Shown in pieces: positions 4,216 through 5,634 of a stretch of DNA of 5,634 bases. Location: the NCBI GenBank assembly GCA_902783995.1, contig CACZTG010000164.1, forward strand, positions 1 through 5,634, read 5' to 3'. Under the pieces are notes generated by a model. The model was not told the origin of the DNA. It worked only from the letters and a program-made list of their open reading frames with translations, and ran no database searches. The stretch's first letter is position 1, and each line of letters opens with the position of its first letter. This DNA comes from an uncultured Ruminococcus sp. GTDB lineage: Bacteria; Bacillota_A; Clostridia; RUG12999. The position numbers were made by a program, and so were the translations under genes.

Positions 4216-5634
4216 TTATCCCTTGCGAACAATATTTTTTGCTATATTAAAAGGTCTTGTTTTCATAAACCGCCACGGAAAACGGATGTAAATATCCTTA
4301 ATTTCCTGAAGACGCCCGCTTGACATAAACGAAGTATATCTTACGCCGAAGCTTGTAAGGCTTTCGGCATGGGCAACCATTATCATAACTCCGAAAATAA
4401 GCCCGTACATTCCGAGAGTTGAGGCAAGAAGGACAAGCGCCAAGCGGTAAACAATAACAACGCCTTTAAGCTTTGAAACCATTATACCAGTAATACCTGT
4501 TACAGACACGATAATTACCATGGGAGCACTTATGAATTTCGCGTCAACCGCCGCCTGACCTATAACAATCGCTCCGACGGTACTGAGCGCCGCGCCTACA
4601 TTCGAGGGCATTCTGACGCCCGATTCACGCAGGATTTCAAAGACAAGCAGCATTAAAACACATTCAACCGTTATCGGAAACGGCACACCCTCACGGGCTT
4701 CGGATATGCTCAGAGCAAGATTGGTCGGTATCATTTCTTTATGAAATGCCACAAGAGCGATATAAAAAGCAGGCGTGATTACGGTAATAAAAAGGCTTAT
4801 AAAGCGCAGAAGCCGTCCTACCGACGAAAAATAGTAGTTGATATAGTAATCGTCACCGCTTTGCAGGCTTTCAACAAAAAGATAGGGTACCGTCATAACC
4901 GAAGGCGAGCCGTCCGCAATAACGGCAATTCTCCCTTCAAGCAGCCTTGCCGCAGCCACATCGGGCCGCTCGGTAACGCCCGCCGTTTTAAACGGCGTCC
5001 ACTGATTGTCACGGATAAGCTCATCTATATAGTTTGTATCGAGTATGCCGTCAATGCAGATTTTATTTATACGGTTTTTTAATGTGCGCAGCACATCGCG
5101 GTTTACAAGACTGTTAAGGTAGCAAAAGCATACGCAGGTGTTTGTCCGTGAGCCTAATGTCACCGTTTCGAATTTAAGGTCGGGTGTCCGGAGTTTTCGC
5201 CTTAAAAGCCCTGTATTCATAAGCAGTGATTCGGTAAAGCCTTCTTTCGGTCCCCGGAGAGTTTTCTCGTTTTCGGGCTGTTCAATACTCCTTGTCCGCC
5301 AGCCCTTTGAGTTTACAATCAGCGCCTTTTCGGAGCCCTCCGCAAAAACAAGAGTATCGCCGTAAATCAGCGCTCCCGCAAGCTCTTTTACATCGGCGGT
5401 TTTTTTTATTTCACCCGAATAAAGTACGTTTTCCGCCAAAAAATCAATGACATCGCCCTCAAAATCCGAAATCGGCAGCTCAATAACGGGCTTTGCGATG
5501 CTTTCATCGACAAGCTCGCTTTTTGCCATTCCGTCCATAAAGAAAAGCAGGCAGTGAATTTTTTTGTTAAAAATGTTTTTACATTCTCTTTTGCGAAGCA
5601 TGGCGTCATTTTCAAAAAGAGAAGCTATAAGCCC
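4216..5634 (-). CDS. gerKA: Spore germination protein, GerA/GerKA family, 5' end beyond the window
   Basis: The frame runs to the window edge without a stop, with 472 codons visible. The ATG at 5599-5601 has no ribosome binding site. The codons before it read G-L-I-A-S-L-F-E-N-D-A, which resembles the conserved GerA N-terminus, so the true start is probably some tens of codons further upstream. Numbering from that ATG, the soluble part (1-260) shows family hallmarks: F-M-D-G-M (21-25), R-G-P-K-E-G-F-T-E (116-124) and G-R-I-A-V-I-A-D-G-S-P (223-233). Hydrophobic segments follow at about 264-285, 309-323, 335-350, 355-375 and 381-411. They enclose the signature P-F-P-I-T-V-E (308-313), E-I-L-R-E-S-G-V-R-M-P (322-332) and I-G-Q-A-A-V (347-352). 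The C-terminus has the usual P-W-R-F-M-K-T-R-P (442-450). GerA subunits are inner-membrane receptor components that assemble with B and C subunits and may form the oligomeric channel. It is first in the visible operon; its promoter is outside the window. Confidence 0.95.
   Translation of the reverse strand, partial: GLIASLFENDAMLRKRECKNIFNKKIHCLLFFMDGMAKSELVDESIAKPVIELPISDFEGDVIDFLAENVLYSGEIKKTADVKELAGALIYGDTLVFAEGSEKALIVNSKGWRTRSIEQPENEKTLRGPKEGFTESLLMNTGLLRRKLRTPDLKFETVTLGSRTNTCVCFCYLNSLVNRDVLRTLKNRINKICIDGILDTNYIDELIRDNQWTPFKTAGVTERPDVAAARLLEGRIAVIADGSPSVMTVPYLFVESLQSGDDYYINYYFSSVGRLLRFISLFITVITPAFYIALVAFHKEMIPTNLALSISEAREGVPFPITVECVLMLLVFEILRESGVRMPSNVGAALSTVGAIVIGQAAVDAKFISAPMVIIVSVTGITGIMVSKLKGVVIVYRLALVLLASTLGMYGLIFGVMIMVAHAESLTSFGVRYTSFMSSGRLQEIKDIYIRFPWRFMKTRPFNIAKNIVRKG

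Noticed and set aside
4741..5365. Two plus-strand open frames (4741-5082 and 5138-5365)
   Set aside because: Both are antisense to the GerA-family gene, whose family motifs run through the whole region. Neither has recognisable content.
5599..5601. ATG at 5599-5601 as the start of the GerA-family gene
   Set aside because: There is no ribosome binding site in front of it, and the frame continues upstream with residues resembling the conserved GerA N-terminus, so the gene is treated as cut by the window.

Overview
The window looks like chromosomal DNA of an endospore-forming, low-to-mid GC Firmicute, most likely an anaerobic Clostridia lineage. The basis is a complete set of spore germinant receptor genes arranged like clostridial gerK-type operons, AGGAG-type ribosome binding sites, and short intergenic gaps. 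No marker gene allows a finer placement.

Layout. At the left edge (1-745, + strand) is the 3' part of a DEDDh-family 3'-5' exonuclease with a C-terminal Cys-rich, zinc-ribbon-like tail. It converges on a minus-strand gene (784-1413) for a DUF3298/RsiV-like protein with no export signal. A long hairpin at 746-794 sits between them and probably terminates both transcripts. The stretch 1414-1736 holds no ordinary gene. It contains the DUF3298 gene's ribosome binding site, a possible sporulation-type (sigma-E-like) promoter, and most of a 277-bp MITE-like element (1482-1758) with 24-bp terminal inverted repeats that match at 23 of 24 positions.

The right two thirds (1737-5634, all minus strand) is a germinant receptor operon read in the order A, C, small protein, B. 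It comprises a GerA-family subunit (5' end cut by the window), a GerC-family lipoprotein, a 70-residue protein with two predicted membrane helices, and a GerB-family permease. Gaps are 6, 37 and 12 nt, so the genes are almost certainly co-transcribed. By family knowledge, the A, B and C subunits form the inner-membrane receptor that senses germinants in dormant spores. The small protein resembles the 'D' proteins that accompany some Bacillus receptors and modulate germination.

The most notable point is that the right end of the MITE-like element lies inside the permease gene. The last six codons and the stop codon are element sequence, so the insertion rewrote the permease C-terminus. The element also separates the receptor operon from the downstream DUF3298 gene.
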